The notes beneath the pieces are model-generated. The model made no database searches. It saw only the letters and a program-made list of their open reading frames with translations, and was not told where the DNA came from. From Methylocystis sp. IM3 (GTDB taxonomy: Bacteria; Pseudomonadota; Alphaproteobacteria; Rhizobiales; Beijerinckiaceae): a stretch of DNA of 64,000 nt. Positions 36,957-46,327 of this stretch are shown here, in pieces (the stretch's first letter is position 1; each line of letters opens with the position of its first letter). Location: the NCBI RefSeq assembly GCF_038070105.1, contig NZ_JBBPBZ010000002.1:1170501-1234500 (forward strand). Reading direction: 5' to 3'. The translations under genes and the position numbers were made by a program.

Positions 36957-39119
36957 TTGGATCATTTGGAAGCAATCAAGCAGACTTTCTTCCAGGAGTG
37001 TGAGGAGCAGCTTGCCGAACTCGAGAGCGGCCTCATCGCCATCGAAGACGGCAACCATCATCCCGAGATCATCAATGCGGTCTTCAGAGCCGTTCATTCG
37101 ATCAAGGGTGGCGCAGCGGCGTTTGGATACGACGAACTCGTGGAGTTCGTGCATGTATTCGAAACAACTCTCGATCTCCTTCGATCCGAAGCTCTCACGC
37201 CGACCCCCGCTACAACCAAGGTCCTTCTGCATTCCTCGGATGTGTTGTCCGATCTGATTCGAGCGATTCGAAACGATACATCATGGGACGCGGATCAGGT
37301 CGCTTCCGCGAAGGCCAGCCTAGATGCGGTATGCGCCGAACCGAAGCAGGGTAAAGCTACTGCCGACGCCGCGTCCCAGAACGATGCAAGCCAAATCAAC
37401 TTCGAGCCCGTCGCCATATCGCTCGATGCCATATTCGGCGACGATGGAGACATTGCCGCGCCGAGGGCGAACCAGTTCTCGGTCTCATTTCGTCCGAAGC
37501 CGACCCTTTACGCCCGCGCAAATGAGGCGCTGAGAATATTACGGGAGATCAAGGCGCTCGGCGAAGCGAGCGTTTCGTGTGACTGCTCGGAGTTGCCACT
37601 CCTGACGGAGCTTGACGCCGAAGGGGCCTATTTCTCCTGGACGGTAAGCCTGGAAACAGAGGCGTCGGCCGCCGACATCGAACAAATATTCGATTTCGTG
37701 TCGGCTGATTGCGATTACTCGGTAAATCCCGGTCACCCGGTTGAGACGGAAAAGGGGCTTGTCGAAAAGACAATAGAGCAGGCGCCGCCCTCGCCCTCGC
37801 TCATTGAAGATCACACTGAGCAGCCAAAGCTCCCGGAGCCGAAGGTTACGACACCCGATCCGACTCCGCCCCAAGGTAAACAAGGGTTTGAACAAGCTCC
37901 GCCGCAACCCGTACAGGAGACGATACGCGTCGATCTCGACAAGATCGACCGCCTTGTCAATCTCGTTGGTGAACTTGTCATCAATCAGGCAGTGTTGTCG
38001 CAACGGGTTTCCGAGGCGGGTCTCCCCCGCGGCTCTTCTGTGATGATCGGGCTGGAGGAACTCGAGCAGCTCACCCGCGACATTCAAGACAGCGTGATGG
38101 CGATAAGGGCGCAGCCGGTGAAGCCCATCTTCCAGCGCATGTCGCGAATAGTGCGCGAAGTCGCCGCTATCACCAAAAAATCCGTGCGCCTTGTCGTCGA
38201 CGGCGAAGGAACGGAAGTAGACAAGACGGTCGTCGAAAGATTGACAGATCCGTTGACGCATATGGTCCGCAACGCTGTCGATCACGGGATCGAGGGGCCC
38301 GAGGAGCGCATCGCGGCTGGTAAGCCGGAGGAGGGGACATTGCGCCTCTCGGCCATGCACCGCTCCGGACGCATCATAATCGAGGTTACAGACGACGGCG
38401 CTGGCATCAATCGCATGCGCGTTCGTGAGATTGCTGTCAGGAAGGGGTTGATATCGGAAAACGCCGTGCTGTCCGACGAGGAGACGGACGCGCTGATTTT
38501 CCTTCCGGGGTTCTCGACGAACCAGACCGCGTCCAGCATTTCTAGCCGAGGGGTCGGCATGGATGTCGTTAAGCGCGCAATTCAGGCGCTGGGCGGGCGT
38601 ATCTCGATTTCATCGAGACAGGGAAACGGATCGACTTTCTCGATGAGCCTTCCGCTGACACTGGCGGTTCTCGACGGAATGGTGGTGAACGTTGCGGGTC
38701 AGATCCTCGTTTTGCCATTGACGGCCGTCATCGAAACGCTGCAGCCGAGGCCGCAGAATATCCACCTCCTGAGTTCCGGCGTCCGTGTCATTGGCAATCG
38801 CAGTAGCTTCATCCCGCTCATAGATGTGGGGATGATCCTCTCCTACAGATTTCAGGAGATCGATCCAACGACCCAGGTTGCGCTCCTCGTCGAGTCCGAG
38901 AGCGGTGAGAAATGCGCGCTTCTGGTCGACGCCATACAAGGGCAGCGGCAGGTCGTGATCAAAAGCCTGGAAGCCAATTATGGAAAAGTGCCGGGCATCG
39001 CGGCAGCGACGATACTTGGTGACGGGCGGGTTGCGCTGATCGTAGACGTCGACGCTGTGCTGAGCCTTTCCCGTGGGGATTACTGTCAGATAAGCGAAGC
39101 GACGATTGAGACAGTTTGA
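36957..39119 (+). CDS. cheA: chemotaxis histidine kinase CheA (system 1, full length)
   Basis: CheA is the kinase that phosphorylates CheY and CheB in response to receptors. The 720-residue protein has the complete domain set. P1 HPt has His47 in FRAVHSIKGGAAAFG. A P2-like domain spans about 180-260 and a Pro-rich linker 270-315. P3 dimerisation starts near 320 (DKIDRLVNLVGELVINQA). The P4 kinase has N box HMVRNAVDHG near 434, G1 DDGAGIN near 478, F box FLPGFSTNQ and G2 SRGVGMDVVK. The P5 CheW-like domain starts at about 572. The TTG at 36957 is preceded by GGGAGG. It is followed 3 bp later by cheR. This kinase should act on its own, unlike the two CheA proteins of system 2. Confidence 0.97.
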   Translation: MDHLEAIKQTFFQECEEQLAELESGLIAIEDGNHHPEIINAVFRAVHSIKGGAAAFGYDELVEFVHVFETTLDLLRSEALTPTPATTKVLLHSSDVLSDLIRAIRNDTSWDADQVASAKASLDAVCAEPKQGKATADAASQNDASQINFEPVAISLDAIFGDDGDIAAPRANQFSVSFRPKPTLYARANEALRILREIKALGEASVSCDCSELPLLTELDAEGAYFSWTVSLETEASAADIEQIFDFVSADCDYSVNPGHPVETEKGLVEKTIEQAPPSPSLIEDHTEQPKLPEPKVTTPDPTPPQGKQGFEQAPPQPVQETIRVDLDKIDRLVNLVGELVINQAVLSQRVSEAGLPRGSSVMIGLEELEQLTRDIQDSVMAIRAQPVKPIFQRMSRIVREVAAITKKSVRLVVDGEGTEVDKTVVERLTDPLTHMVRNAVDHGIEGPEERIAAGKPEEGTLRLSAMHRSGRIIIEVTDDGAGINRMRVREIAVRKGLISENAVLSDEETDALIFLPGFSTNQTASSISSRGVGMDVVKRAIQALGGRISISSRQGNGSTFSMSLPLTLAVLDGMVVNVAGQILVLPLTAVIETLQPRPQNIHLLSSGVRVIGNRSSFIPLIDVGMILSYRFQEIDPTTQVALLVESESGEKCALLVDAIQGQRQVVIKSLEANYGKVPGIAAATILGDGRVALIVDVDAVLSLSRGDYCQISEATIETV

Positions 39120-39122
39120 CAA

Positions 39123-40025
39123 GTGGATAAAGGCCTATTGGAGCGAGATCGGATGCAGACGGTGGCCAGGCCGAGTCAGGCCGACATCATGACGGTTTTC
39201 AAATACACGGACGGAGATTTCCGGCAAATTTCACGCATTTTAAACGCAGAGGCGGGCATTTATCTTTCTGAGGCGAAGGCGCCGTTTGTGTACTCGCGAC
39301 TGACAAAGCGCCTCCGCGCGCTCGGCATGGACAGCTTCGAGCAGTATTGTTCCCTGATCGCAAGCGCGTCAGGTGAGAGAGAACGCCATCAGATGATCGC
39401 CGCGCTGACGACGAATGTGACGCGCTTTTTTCGCGAGGAGCATCATTTCGCGGATTTGAAGAGGAACTTGATCGAACGGCTCGGCTCGCAGGCGCGCGCT
39501 GGACGCCGCGTAAGAATCTGGTCAGCTGCTTGCTCGAATGGCCAGGAAGCCTACTCGATCACGATGACAGTTTTTTCGGTCCTGCCAGATGCTGACGATT
39601 TCAATATTCGCGTGCTGGGAACCGATATCGACGACTATATGATTCAAGCTGCAGTGGACGGTGAATATGCAGAAGACGCTGTCGCCGCGGTTCCCGAAGA
39701 CCTGCGCCGGAAGTGGTTTTCCGCGACCGGAGAGGGCATGTGGAAGGTCGACCAGAGGCTTTCATCCCTCGTGGCGTTCCGAAAGCTCAATCTGATCGGT
39801 CCGTGGCCAATGAAAGGGAAATTTGACGCAATTTTTTGTCGGAACGTCGCGATCTATTTCGAGGAAAAGACCCAGCAGGAAATATGGCGTCGCTTCGTCC
39901 CAATGCTCAATCCCGGCGGCGTTCTCTATATCGGGCATTCTGAGCGTGTGACAGGGCCCGCCGCAAGCTTGCTGACCAATGATGGCGTGACAACCTATCG
40001 GCTCCCGGAAGGAGATGCCCGGTGA
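39123..40025 (+). CDS. cheR: chemotaxis methyltransferase CheR (system 1)
   Basis: CheR methylates receptor glutamates with S-adenosylmethionine during adaptation. The 300-residue protein has the helical N-terminal domain (about 25-95), [14 protein letters not shown], the SAM-binding [14 protein letters not shown] (the usual ACSTGEEPYS slightly altered), LGTDID, and [13 protein letters not shown]. The GTG at 39123 is listed; an ATG at 39153 (MQTVARP) would remove 10 residues and is equally plausible. The stop overlaps the cheB start as GTGA. The NWEEF receptor in this operon is its likely docking partner. Confidence 0.95.
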   Translation: MDKGLLERDRMQTVARPSQADIMTVFKYTDGDFRQISRILNAEAGIYLSEAKAPFVYSRLTKRLRALGMDSFEQYCSLIASASGERERHQMIAALTTNVTRFFREEHHFADLKRNLIERLGSQARAGRRVRIWSAACSNGQEAYSITMTVFSVLPDADDFNIRVLGTDIDDYMIQAAVDGEYAEDAVAAVPEDLRRKWFSATGEGMWKVDQRLSSLVAFRKLNLIGPWPMKGKFDAIFCRNVAIYFEEKTQQEIWRRFVPMLNPGGVLYIGHSERVTGPAASLLTNDGVTTYRLPEGDAR

Positions 40026-41062
40026 AGTCTTGCAATGTTCTCGTCGTGGACGACTCGCGCACAATGCGATCGTTGATCGCGTCGACGCTTTCCGCCGATC
40101 CGGACATAAGAGTTATCGGAGAGGCAGGGGATGCATTTGAGGCGCGTGACGCGATCAAGGAGCTCAGCCCGGATGTCGTGACGCTCGACATCGAGATGCC
40201 GCGGATGAACGGGCTCGACTTTCTCGAACGGATCATGCGTTTGCGGCCGACGCCTGTTATCGTGATTTCCAGTTTGACAGAGCGCGGAACCGACACGAGC
40301 ATCCGGGCGCTCGAGATCGGCGCAGTCGATTGCATTGCAAAGCCATCACCGAGAAACAAGGATTCGCTCGAAGATCTTGGCGCGCGGGTTAAGGCCGCCG
40401 CGGGAGCGCATCTGCGCCGGTTGCGGCCAGCCGCGGAGTCTATGGCCGCGCGTATTCTTCCAGGCAGCCAATATTTATCCGACGGGCGCGTCGCCGCCAT
40501 CGGGGCGTCTATGGGCGGAGTCGAGGCGCTGTGCACATTATTGTCGCGATTTCCCGCGAATTGCCCGCCAATCGTCGTAACGCAGCACATGCCTGCCGTC
40601 TTCACCAAAAGCTTCGCGGACAGGCTCGACCGGTTGTGCCCTGCAAAGGTGATGGAAGCGACAGACGGGGAAACCCTGGCTCCTGGTCATGTCTATATCG
40701 CGCCCGGCGGCGCCAGGCATTTGGTGATCCTCGGAGCGGACCGTCCGAGATGCCGCCTGCAGGAAGGAGATCTCGTGTCCGGCCATCGTCCATCGGTCGA
40801 TGCGCTGTTCCAGTCTGTCGCGCGCTCGCTCGGGCCGAAAGCGGTCGGCGTGATTTTGACCGGAATGGGGAAGGACGGCGCACAAGGATTGCTCAGCCTG
40901 CGACAAAGCGGCGCGGAAACGCTCGGGCAGGACGAGGCGACCTCGCTCGTCTACGGGATGCCGCGAGCAGCCTTTGAACTTGGTGGCGTGTGCCAGCAAC
41001 TTCCACTCGGCGCGATTGCGGATCGCATCCTGACAATGACGAACAAAACCAGGCTGAGGTAA
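40022..41062 (+). CDS. cheB: protein-glutamate methylesterase CheB (system 1)
   Basis: CheB removes methyl groups from receptors and is activated by phosphorylation from CheA. The 346-residue protein has a receiver domain with Asp56 in TLDIEMP. A linker and the methylesterase domain follow, with the catalytic triad Ser163 (GASMGGVEA), His189 (TQHMPAVFT) and Asp285 (GMGKDGAQG). The GTG at 40022 overlaps the cheR stop. It is followed 2 bp later by cheY2. All catalytic residues are intact. Confidence 0.96.
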   Translation: MKSCNVLVVDDSRTMRSLIASTLSADPDIRVIGEAGDAFEARDAIKELSPDVVTLDIEMPRMNGLDFLERIMRLRPTPVIVISSLTERGTDTSIRALEIGAVDCIAKPSPRNKDSLEDLGARVKAAAGAHLRRLRPAAESMAARILPGSQYLSDGRVAAIGASMGGVEALCTLLSRFPANCPPIVVTQHMPAVFTKSFADRLDRLCPAKVMEATDGETLAPGHVYIAPGGARHLVILGADRPRCRLQEGDLVSGHRPSVDALFQSVARSLGPKAVGVILTGMGKDGAQGLLSLRQSGAETLGQDEATSLVYGMPRAAFELGGVCQQLPLGAIADRILTMTNKTRLR

Positions 41063-41064
41063 AA

Positions 41065-41451
41065 ATGAGTATAGCAGATCAACTTCGGGTGCTGATCGTC
41101 GACGACACCAGCACGAGTCGCCTCTTGCTGCGTGATGCACTCGATCAAATAGGCGTGCATAAAGTCTTTTTCGCAACCGATGGCGAGAAGGCGCTGAAAT
41201 TCATGATGGACACGCCGGCCCATCTCGTCATTTCGGACGTCAACATGCCCGTTATGGATGGGATGGGACTGCTGAAGGCGATCAGAGGATACAAACCGAC
41301 GCAGCGTGTGCCATTCATCGTTCTTACCGGACAGGCGGACAAGGCGATCATCGAAACCGCGGCGAAACTTGGCGTGAACAATTACCTTGTCAAACCAATT
41401 ACGGCCTCGAAGCTCAAAACCGCGATCGAAGCTATTTTCGGGAAGCTTTGA
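41065..41451 (+). CDS. cheY2: single-domain response regulator CheY2 (system 1)
   Basis: This 128-residue receiver has Asp58 in ISDVNMP, the acidic pair in IVDDTSTSR, Thr in IVLTGQ, and Lys in LVKPITA. It sits between cheB and cheD, the place of the motor-binding CheY2 in S. meliloti. The ATG at 41065 follows TGAGGTAAAA 2 bp after the cheB stop. Its stop shares a base with the cheD start (TGATG). Confidence 0.93.
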   Translation: MSIADQLRVLIVDDTSTSRLLLRDALDQIGVHKVFFATDGEKALKFMMDTPAHLVISDVNMPVMDGMGLLKAIRGYKPTQRVPFIVLTGQADKAIIETAAKLGVNNYLVKPITASKLKTAIEAIFGKL

Positions 41452-41996
41452 TGGGGCAGCCTTCCAATCAGCCTCGGAAAATACATCTCATTCAGGGCGA
41501 ATATCAGGTCGTCTCTGAGCCCAATGTCGTTCTCTCGACGATTCTCGGATCTTGCGTCGCGGCCTGCCTGAGAGATCCGGCCGCGGGGGTGGGCGGGATG
41601 AATCACTTCCTCCTCCCTGGCGGCGATGCATCTCGCAGGCAGGAAGCGGACCGATACGGCGCTTACCTGATGGAGTTGCTCATCAACGGCCTTTTGAAAC
41701 GCGGCGCAAGGCGTGAACGCATCGAAGCGAAACTTTTCGGCGGCGCGCGCATGCTCGAGGGGCTGTCGGATATTGGAGCACAAAATTCCGCCTTTGCGAG
41801 AGAATTTCTCGCAAATGAGGGAATACGCGTCCTCGCTGAAAATCTCGGCGGTACGCACGGGCGCAGGCTGGAATTTTTCCCTGTCTCGGGGCGGGCGCGG
41901 CAGATCCTTTTGCCGCAAAGTTCGAACGTCATCGAGAAGTCTCTAGTGAAAGGGGACTCGAAGACCGAGAACTATGGCACGCTGGAGCTGTTTTAG
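41451..41996 (+). CDS. cheD: chemoreceptor glutamine deamidase CheD
   Basis: CheD deamidates receptor glutamines and can modulate adaptation. The 181-residue protein has the catalytic Cys35 in LGSCVAACL, His52 in GGMNHFLLP, and the conserved KLFGGARML block. The C-terminal half is normal. The ATG at 41451 shares a base with the cheY2 stop; a TTG immediately before it is less likely. Order and overlap put it in the same operon as system 1. Confidence 0.95.
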   Translation: MGQPSNQPRKIHLIQGEYQVVSEPNVVLSTILGSCVAACLRDPAAGVGGMNHFLLPGGDASRRQEADRYGAYLMELLINGLLKRGARRERIEAKLFGGARMLEGLSDIGAQNSAFAREFLANEGIRVLAENLGGTHGRRLEFFPVSGRARQILLPQSSNVIEKSLVKGDSKTENYGTLELF

Positions 41997-42044
41997 GTCG
42001 AGCGTAGGCGGGCCCGAGTTCTTGGTCCACCGCGGGAGAAAGAT

Positions 42045-42404
42045 ATGAGCGAAATACAAGCGAGGCCGTTGGGAGAGGTGCTTGTTCGTATCGGCGCGGA
42101 GCTCGAGGTTGCGGCCGGATCCGTCGAAGACCTTCATGCGCTCGTGGAAGCATCTGTCAAGAACGGAGCCACCACAGACATCTTCCTGCAACAGGCGCAA
42201 ACAATCGACATCTTACAGCAACACCTGTTCGCGCTAGCGGGTTTCGTAAATCAGGTGTCGGAGGCGATTCCACCGTCCTGGAGAATTGAGAGCGATGAGG
42301 CGATGAGGAATCTGAAGCTCTCCCGTCTTAGGGACCGTCTGGACCGGATGTGCAGCGGCGAATCGGCGGAGCAACAGATCTCGGGCGAGTTGCACATGTT
42401 TTGA
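42045..42404 (+). CDS. cheT: CheT-like putative CheY phosphatase
   Basis: This 119-residue all-helical protein is encoded directly after cheD. In the second helix, residues Asp55 and Gln59 in TIDILQQH form a D-x3-Q motif, the catalytic signature of CheZ-type CheY-phosphate phosphatases. S. meliloti has a protein of similar size, CheT, at the same operon position, described as CheZ-like with such a motif. The call rests on position, size and the motif; I cannot align it to CheT here. The ATG at 42045 follows GAGAAAG. It ends system 1; a 262-bp non-coding space follows. Confidence 0.6.
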   Translation: MSEIQARPLGEVLVRIGAELEVAAGSVEDLHALVEASVKNGATTDIFLQQAQTIDILQQHLFALAGFVNQVSEAIPPSWRIESDEAMRNLKLSRLRDRLDRMCSGESAEQQISGELHMF

Positions 42405-42666
42405 CTCGGCGCGACGTCTACTGTGTTTTTCTTGTGAAACATTCAGGGCCGCATAAGGTTTGTATGGTCCAATCTGAGTAGACAGCGACATGGCGAAAGA
42501 AACCGCAGGCATGAAGCCGGCGTGTCGCTTCGGTTGAAATCCGAAATCGAAAAATAAGCCGAAACGCGCCGACGTCGTCGTTGGGCGGCTTGCATGTGCG
42601 CACCTGTGCATCACGAGTTGAAAAATGGGGCATCAACCGGCGCCGCCATGATAAGGGAAGCAAACC

Positions 42667-43863
42667 GTGTCTTCAGCAAGAGAAGCTTCTGCGGCGACCA
42701 CAAGCCAATTGCGCGTGTCTGCGCAAAAAGTCAGTCGCCTCATGGACCTTGTGGGCGAACTCAGCCTGAGCGTCTCTGACACAATTCACAGTTCCGACCT
42801 ATCCGATCTCGATCTGACGAATTTCGAGAAATCAGCTCATCGCCTCAAGCTGGTCCTGCGCGAGGTACAGGAGGCGGCTGCCGAACTCCGCCTCGTGCCT
42901 ATTGGGGACGTTTTTCAGCGTATGGGTCGGTTGGTGCGCGAACTTGAGCGCCAAACCGGAAAGGAGGTCGATCTCGAGGTTCATGGCGAGGAGACTGAAA
43001 TAGACAAAATTGTTGTCGACCAGCTCTTCGAGCCGCTCGTTCATGTCGTACGTAACTGCGTGGATCATGGGCTAGAGCCCCCCGACGAACGCATTACCAA
43101 CGGAAAGCGTCGCCGAGGGAAGATCGCGCTTTCGGCGGCTCAGGTAGGCGGGGACATTCAAATAACGATCGCCGACGATGGGCGTGGTCTCAACAGGGCC
43201 AAGATACTGAAGCGCGGACGTGAAGGAGGATTGATCGGTTCGGACGAGGAACCGGACGATCGGGACCTCTGGCAAATCATATTCAAGCCTGGATTTTCAA
43301 CCGCCGAGGCTGTGACCAACCTGTCGGGACGTGGGGTTGGGATGGATGTGCTCGATAATACCATCAAGCGACTGCGGGGTCGTATCCTCGTCGATAGCGT
43401 CTGGGGCTCGGGAACAAGGGTTATCCTCTCCATTCCGCTCTCCCTGGCTTTCATTGATAGTCTTGTGATGCGGGTTGGCGAACGATTGTTCGCGACGCCT
43501 ATTACCGCTGTTGCAGAGATTTTCAGGCCTGTCGCCGAGCAATTGACTGTCATGACAGCTGATGGCGGGGGAGAGTTGGTGAAGGTCAGAGAGGCGCTCG
43601 TGCCGATTTGCCGTCTCGAGCGTTTCTACGGCGAGGCCCATGAATCGGACATGCTCGTCAACAAGATCATCCTGGTTTTCCAGACAAGCCAGGGAAAAAT
43701 CGGGGTGCCTGTCGACGAGCTCTTCGATCAGCAGCAGATCGTGATGAAACCTCTCCAGGGGCATCTGGAGAGAATAAGGGCAAGTTTCGGTTGTGCTCTA
43801 CTCGGCACTGGTGAAGTCGCCATGATGCTCGATAGTGAGAAGCTCACGGAAATCGTGCTGTGA
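42667..43863 (+). CDS. CheA kinase lacking HPt and P2 domains (CheA4-type, system 2)
   Basis: This 398-residue kinase begins directly with the P3 dimerisation domain (SAQKVSRLMDLVGELSLSV at 18-36). P4 is intact, with N box HVVRNCVDHGLE (Asn130), G1 ADDGRGLN (169-176), F box FKPGFST and G2 SGRGVGMDVLD (220-230). A P5 domain spans about 262-395. There is no phosphorylatable His domain, so it cannot autophosphorylate in the normal way and must phosphorylate another protein's HPt. Rhodobacter sphaeroides CheA4 has the same architecture and phosphorylates CheA3. The GTG at 42667 follows AAGGGAAG, and the upstream frame offers no HPt, so the short form is genuine. It overlaps cheR as GTGA. The likely partner is the 1012-residue protein at 49064. 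Confidence 0.93.
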   Translation: MSSAREASAATTSQLRVSAQKVSRLMDLVGELSLSVSDTIHSSDLSDLDLTNFEKSAHRLKLVLREVQEAAAELRLVPIGDVFQRMGRLVRELERQTGKEVDLEVHGEETEIDKIVVDQLFEPLVHVVRNCVDHGLEPPDERITNGKRRRGKIALSAAQVGGDIQITIADDGRGLNRAKILKRGREGGLIGSDEEPDDRDLWQIIFKPGFSTAEAVTNLSGRGVGMDVLDNTIKRLRGRILVDSVWGSGTRVILSIPLSLAFIDSLVMRVGERLFATPITAVAEIFRPVAEQLTVMTADGGGELVKVREALVPICRLERFYGEAHESDMLVNKIILVFQTSQGKIGVPVDELFDQQQIVMKPLQGHLERIRASFGCALLGTGEVAMMLDSEKLTEIVL

Positions 43864-44696
43864 CAGTAGACGCCTGCAAAGCGCTCGCCGTAGCGAATGA
43901 CGGTCTCGATGCAAATCGACGCCTTGAGGCATGGCTGCATGATCGTTGCGGTCTTCATTTCGGCGAGGCTGATCTTGGGCTCATGGGACAGCGGCTCGCC
44001 CGGGTCGTGGAACAGTTCGGTTTGCAAGGTCTCGGCGAACTAGCTCGGGAAATCGAACGCGACAAAAACCATGAACTGACAGCGGCTGTTGTGCATGCCG
44101 CATCGACGAACCACACGTATTTCTTTCGAGAGATGGATACGCTCGACTTCTATCGGCGCCATCTGTTCGACCTTGCGAAAAGCCAGGGAGAAATTCGAGT
44201 TTGGAGCGCCGCGACATCGACGGGAGACGAGGCCTATACATGCGCAATCATTGCTGTCGAGGCCCTCGGGCTGGAAGAGGCCCAGGAACGGGTGAAGATA
44301 CTTGGGACTGACATTAGCGCGCCCGTCATCGAGACGGCGGAGCTGGGGATCTATCGCAGACCGAACCTAGAATACACCCCCGATCATCTGAGGCCGCGAT
44401 TCTTCCGGCCACTGGCCGACGGGCGAGTGGCGGTGTCGGACGATATCAAGAGGATGTGCACGTTTCGACGCATGAATTTGAAGCATCGTCCCTATCCCTT
44501 CCAGAAGAAGTTCGACATCGTCTTGTGTCGCAACGTTCTCTACTATTTCCGGATACCGACCCAGAGGGAGGTCTTGCATTCGGTTCATGAAGTCGTTCAG
44601 CCAGGCGGCATCCTGCTGACAGATGTTAGTTTCACCCTGCGCGATCTTCGGGTTCCCTGGAACACGGTCCGTAGCGGGGCGCACAGGAAAATATGA
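43860..44696 (+). CDS. cheR: chemotaxis methyltransferase CheR (system 2)
   Basis: This 278-residue CheR has an N-terminal helical domain, then STNHTYFFREMDTLDF, the SAM-binding VWSAATSTGDEAYT, LGTDISAPVIE, and FDIVLCRNVLYYF. It diverges clearly from the system 1 CheR. The GTG at 43860 overlaps the cheA stop, and its own stop overlaps the cheB start as ATGA, so translation is coupled. The probable substrate is the soluble receptor encoded two genes downstream. Confidence 0.94.
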   Translation: MTVDACKALAVANDGLDANRRLEAWLHDRCGLHFGEADLGLMGQRLARVVEQFGLQGLGELAREIERDKNHELTAAVVHAASTNHTYFFREMDTLDFYRRHLFDLAKSQGEIRVWSAATSTGDEAYTCAIIAVEALGLEEAQERVKILGTDISAPVIETAELGIYRRPNLEYTPDHLRPRFFRPLADGRVAVSDDIKRMCTFRRMNLKHRPYPFQKKFDIVLCRNVLYYFRIPTQREVLHSVHEVVQPGGILLTDVSFTLRDLRVPWNTVRSGAHRKI

Positions 44697-45754
44697 TGAA
44701 CGCGCTTCCGAATCGACCCGTGAGGGTTCTGGTCATCGACGACTCGGCACTCGTGAGAAAAGTTCTCGCCGACGGCTTGTCGCGAGACCCCGAGATCGAG
44801 GTTGTCGGGCAGGCAAATGACCCCTATCGCGCGCGAGATTTGCTGGTGGACCTGAGGCCAGACGTTGTGACTCTCGATGTAGAGATGCCGCGCATGGATG
44901 GTGTGACATTTCTGAAGCAATATATGCGCGCCATTCCGACGCCGACAGTGATGATCAGCTCCTTTACTCAACAGGGAAAGGGCGTGACGCTCGAGGCGCT
45001 CGCCGCCGGCGCCGTTGATGCGATCGCAAAACCCAGCATCGGGTTGGTGGACCAGTTACCAAACATGTTGAGCGACATTTGTCGTCGGGTGAAGGACGCA
45101 GCGCGAGTGGACGTGTCGCGTTTTGGGCGCATCAGATTACGGCCGTTGGAAAAGGTCGCGCCGGTGGTCGAGGCGGCTTGCCCGAAACTAATTGCGATTG
45201 GCGCTTCGACAGGAGGCGTAGAGGCGCTCAGCCACATCATGCCAGCTTTTCCCGCGAATAGCTCGGGCATCGTTGTGGTTCAACATATGCCTGCCGGGGT
45301 CACGTCGAAATTCGCGGAGCGCCTCAATGGCATGTCCGCAATGCGCGTGAAGGAGGCGGAGGATGGCGAACGCGTATGTAAAGGGCTTGTCCTCGTCGCG
45401 CCCGGCGGGGCCAAGCACATGACGGTCGTTCGGTCGGGGTGTGATTATCGGATCGTTCTTGTCGATGGGCCCGAAGTGAATTTCTCGCGTCCGGCAGTTG
45501 ACGTGCTTTTCAATTCTGTCGCCCAGGCCGCAGGGCGTCATGCCGCTGCGGCGTTGTTGACAGGCATGGGTCGTGACGGGGCGGAGGGGTTACTTGCAAT
45601 CCGAAACGCGGGCGGGAGAACCTTCGTACAGGATGAGGAAACCTCGGTGGTCTATGGCATGCCCAAGGCGGCGAGCGACTTGGGGGCGGCCGAGGCGGTG
45701 GTTGCTTTGCAGAAAATTCCAGGTTTGCTCACAAGAGCGATCAAACGAGACTAA
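44693..45754 (+). CDS. cheB: protein-glutamate methylesterase CheB (system 2)
   Basis: This 353-residue protein has a receiver domain with Asp62 in TLDVEMP. The methylesterase domain has GASTGGVEALS (Ser), VVQHMPAGVTSKFAERL (His) and GMGRDGAEG (Asp). The triad is complete. The ATG at 44693 overlaps the cheR stop; a second ATG at 44696 is equally good. It ends 15 bp before cheW. Confidence 0.96.
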   Translation: MMNALPNRPVRVLVIDDSALVRKVLADGLSRDPEIEVVGQANDPYRARDLLVDLRPDVVTLDVEMPRMDGVTFLKQYMRAIPTPTVMISSFTQQGKGVTLEALAAGAVDAIAKPSIGLVDQLPNMLSDICRRVKDAARVDVSRFGRIRLRPLEKVAPVVEAACPKLIAIGASTGGVEALSHIMPAFPANSSGIVVVQHMPAGVTSKFAERLNGMSAMRVKEAEDGERVCKGLVLVAPGGAKHMTVVRSGCDYRIVLVDGPEVNFSRPAVDVLFNSVAQAAGRHAAAALLTGMGRDGAEGLLAIRNAGGRTFVQDEETSVVYGMPKAASDLGAAEAVVALQKIPGLLTRAIKRD

Positions 45755-45769
45755 AGATGGAGAATGTCG

Positions 45770-46327
45770 ATGGCTGAAGCTTCCACGGGAGATGCAACCG
45801 CAGGTAATTCGCCCGAGCGCGCAATGGAAAGCGACTCTGCGGAATTGATCTTCAACGACGAAAATAACATAGACGATATGTACCTCACTTTCGGCGTATC
45901 CGGCGAGGAATATGGTCTCGGGATCGCTTTTGTGACTGAGATCGTTGGCATGCAAAAAGTCATGCCGGTGCCGGATGTTCCCGCCTTCATCAAGGGTGTA
46001 ATCAATCTGCGCTGCAAGGTCATCCCTGTGATGGATGTTCGGCGGCGTTTTGATATGGACGAGAAGCCATATACGGAACGCACTGTCATTATCGTACTGG
46101 ACGTGAGCGCCGTTCCGATTGGCCTTGTCGTCGACAATGTCAGCGACGTGCTGGAAATCCCCCCCTCGCAAATCGACCCGGCGCCGAAGTTCGGATCAGG
46201 ACGTTCGCATGACAGTCTGATCAGGGGACTCGGTAAATCCGGCGACCGGGTTGCGGTGATCCTGGATATTCGACGGCTCGTCGGGGAAGGTCACGGGGAC
46301 GCCGGGGAGGGAGCGTCCCTGCAATGA
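45770..46327 (+). CDS. cheW: chemotaxis coupling protein CheW (system 2)
   Basis: This 185-residue CheW has an acidic N-terminal extension of about 40 residues. The domain itself shows [45 protein letters not shown], and [13 protein letters not shown]. The ATG at 45770 has GGAG at a good 7-base spacing; the ATG at 45764 is too close. The stop overlaps the receptor start as ATGA. It is expected to couple the soluble receptor to the P5 domains of both CheA proteins of system 2. Confidence 0.94.
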   Translation: MAEASTGDATAGNSPERAMESDSAELIFNDENNIDDMYLTFGVSGEEYGLGIAFVTEIVGMQKVMPVPDVPAFIKGVINLRCKVIPVMDVRRRFDMDEKPYTERTVIIVLDVSAVPIGLVVDNVSDVLEIPPSQIDPAPKFGSGRSHDSLIRGLGKSGDRVAVILDIRRLVGEGHGDAGEGASLQ

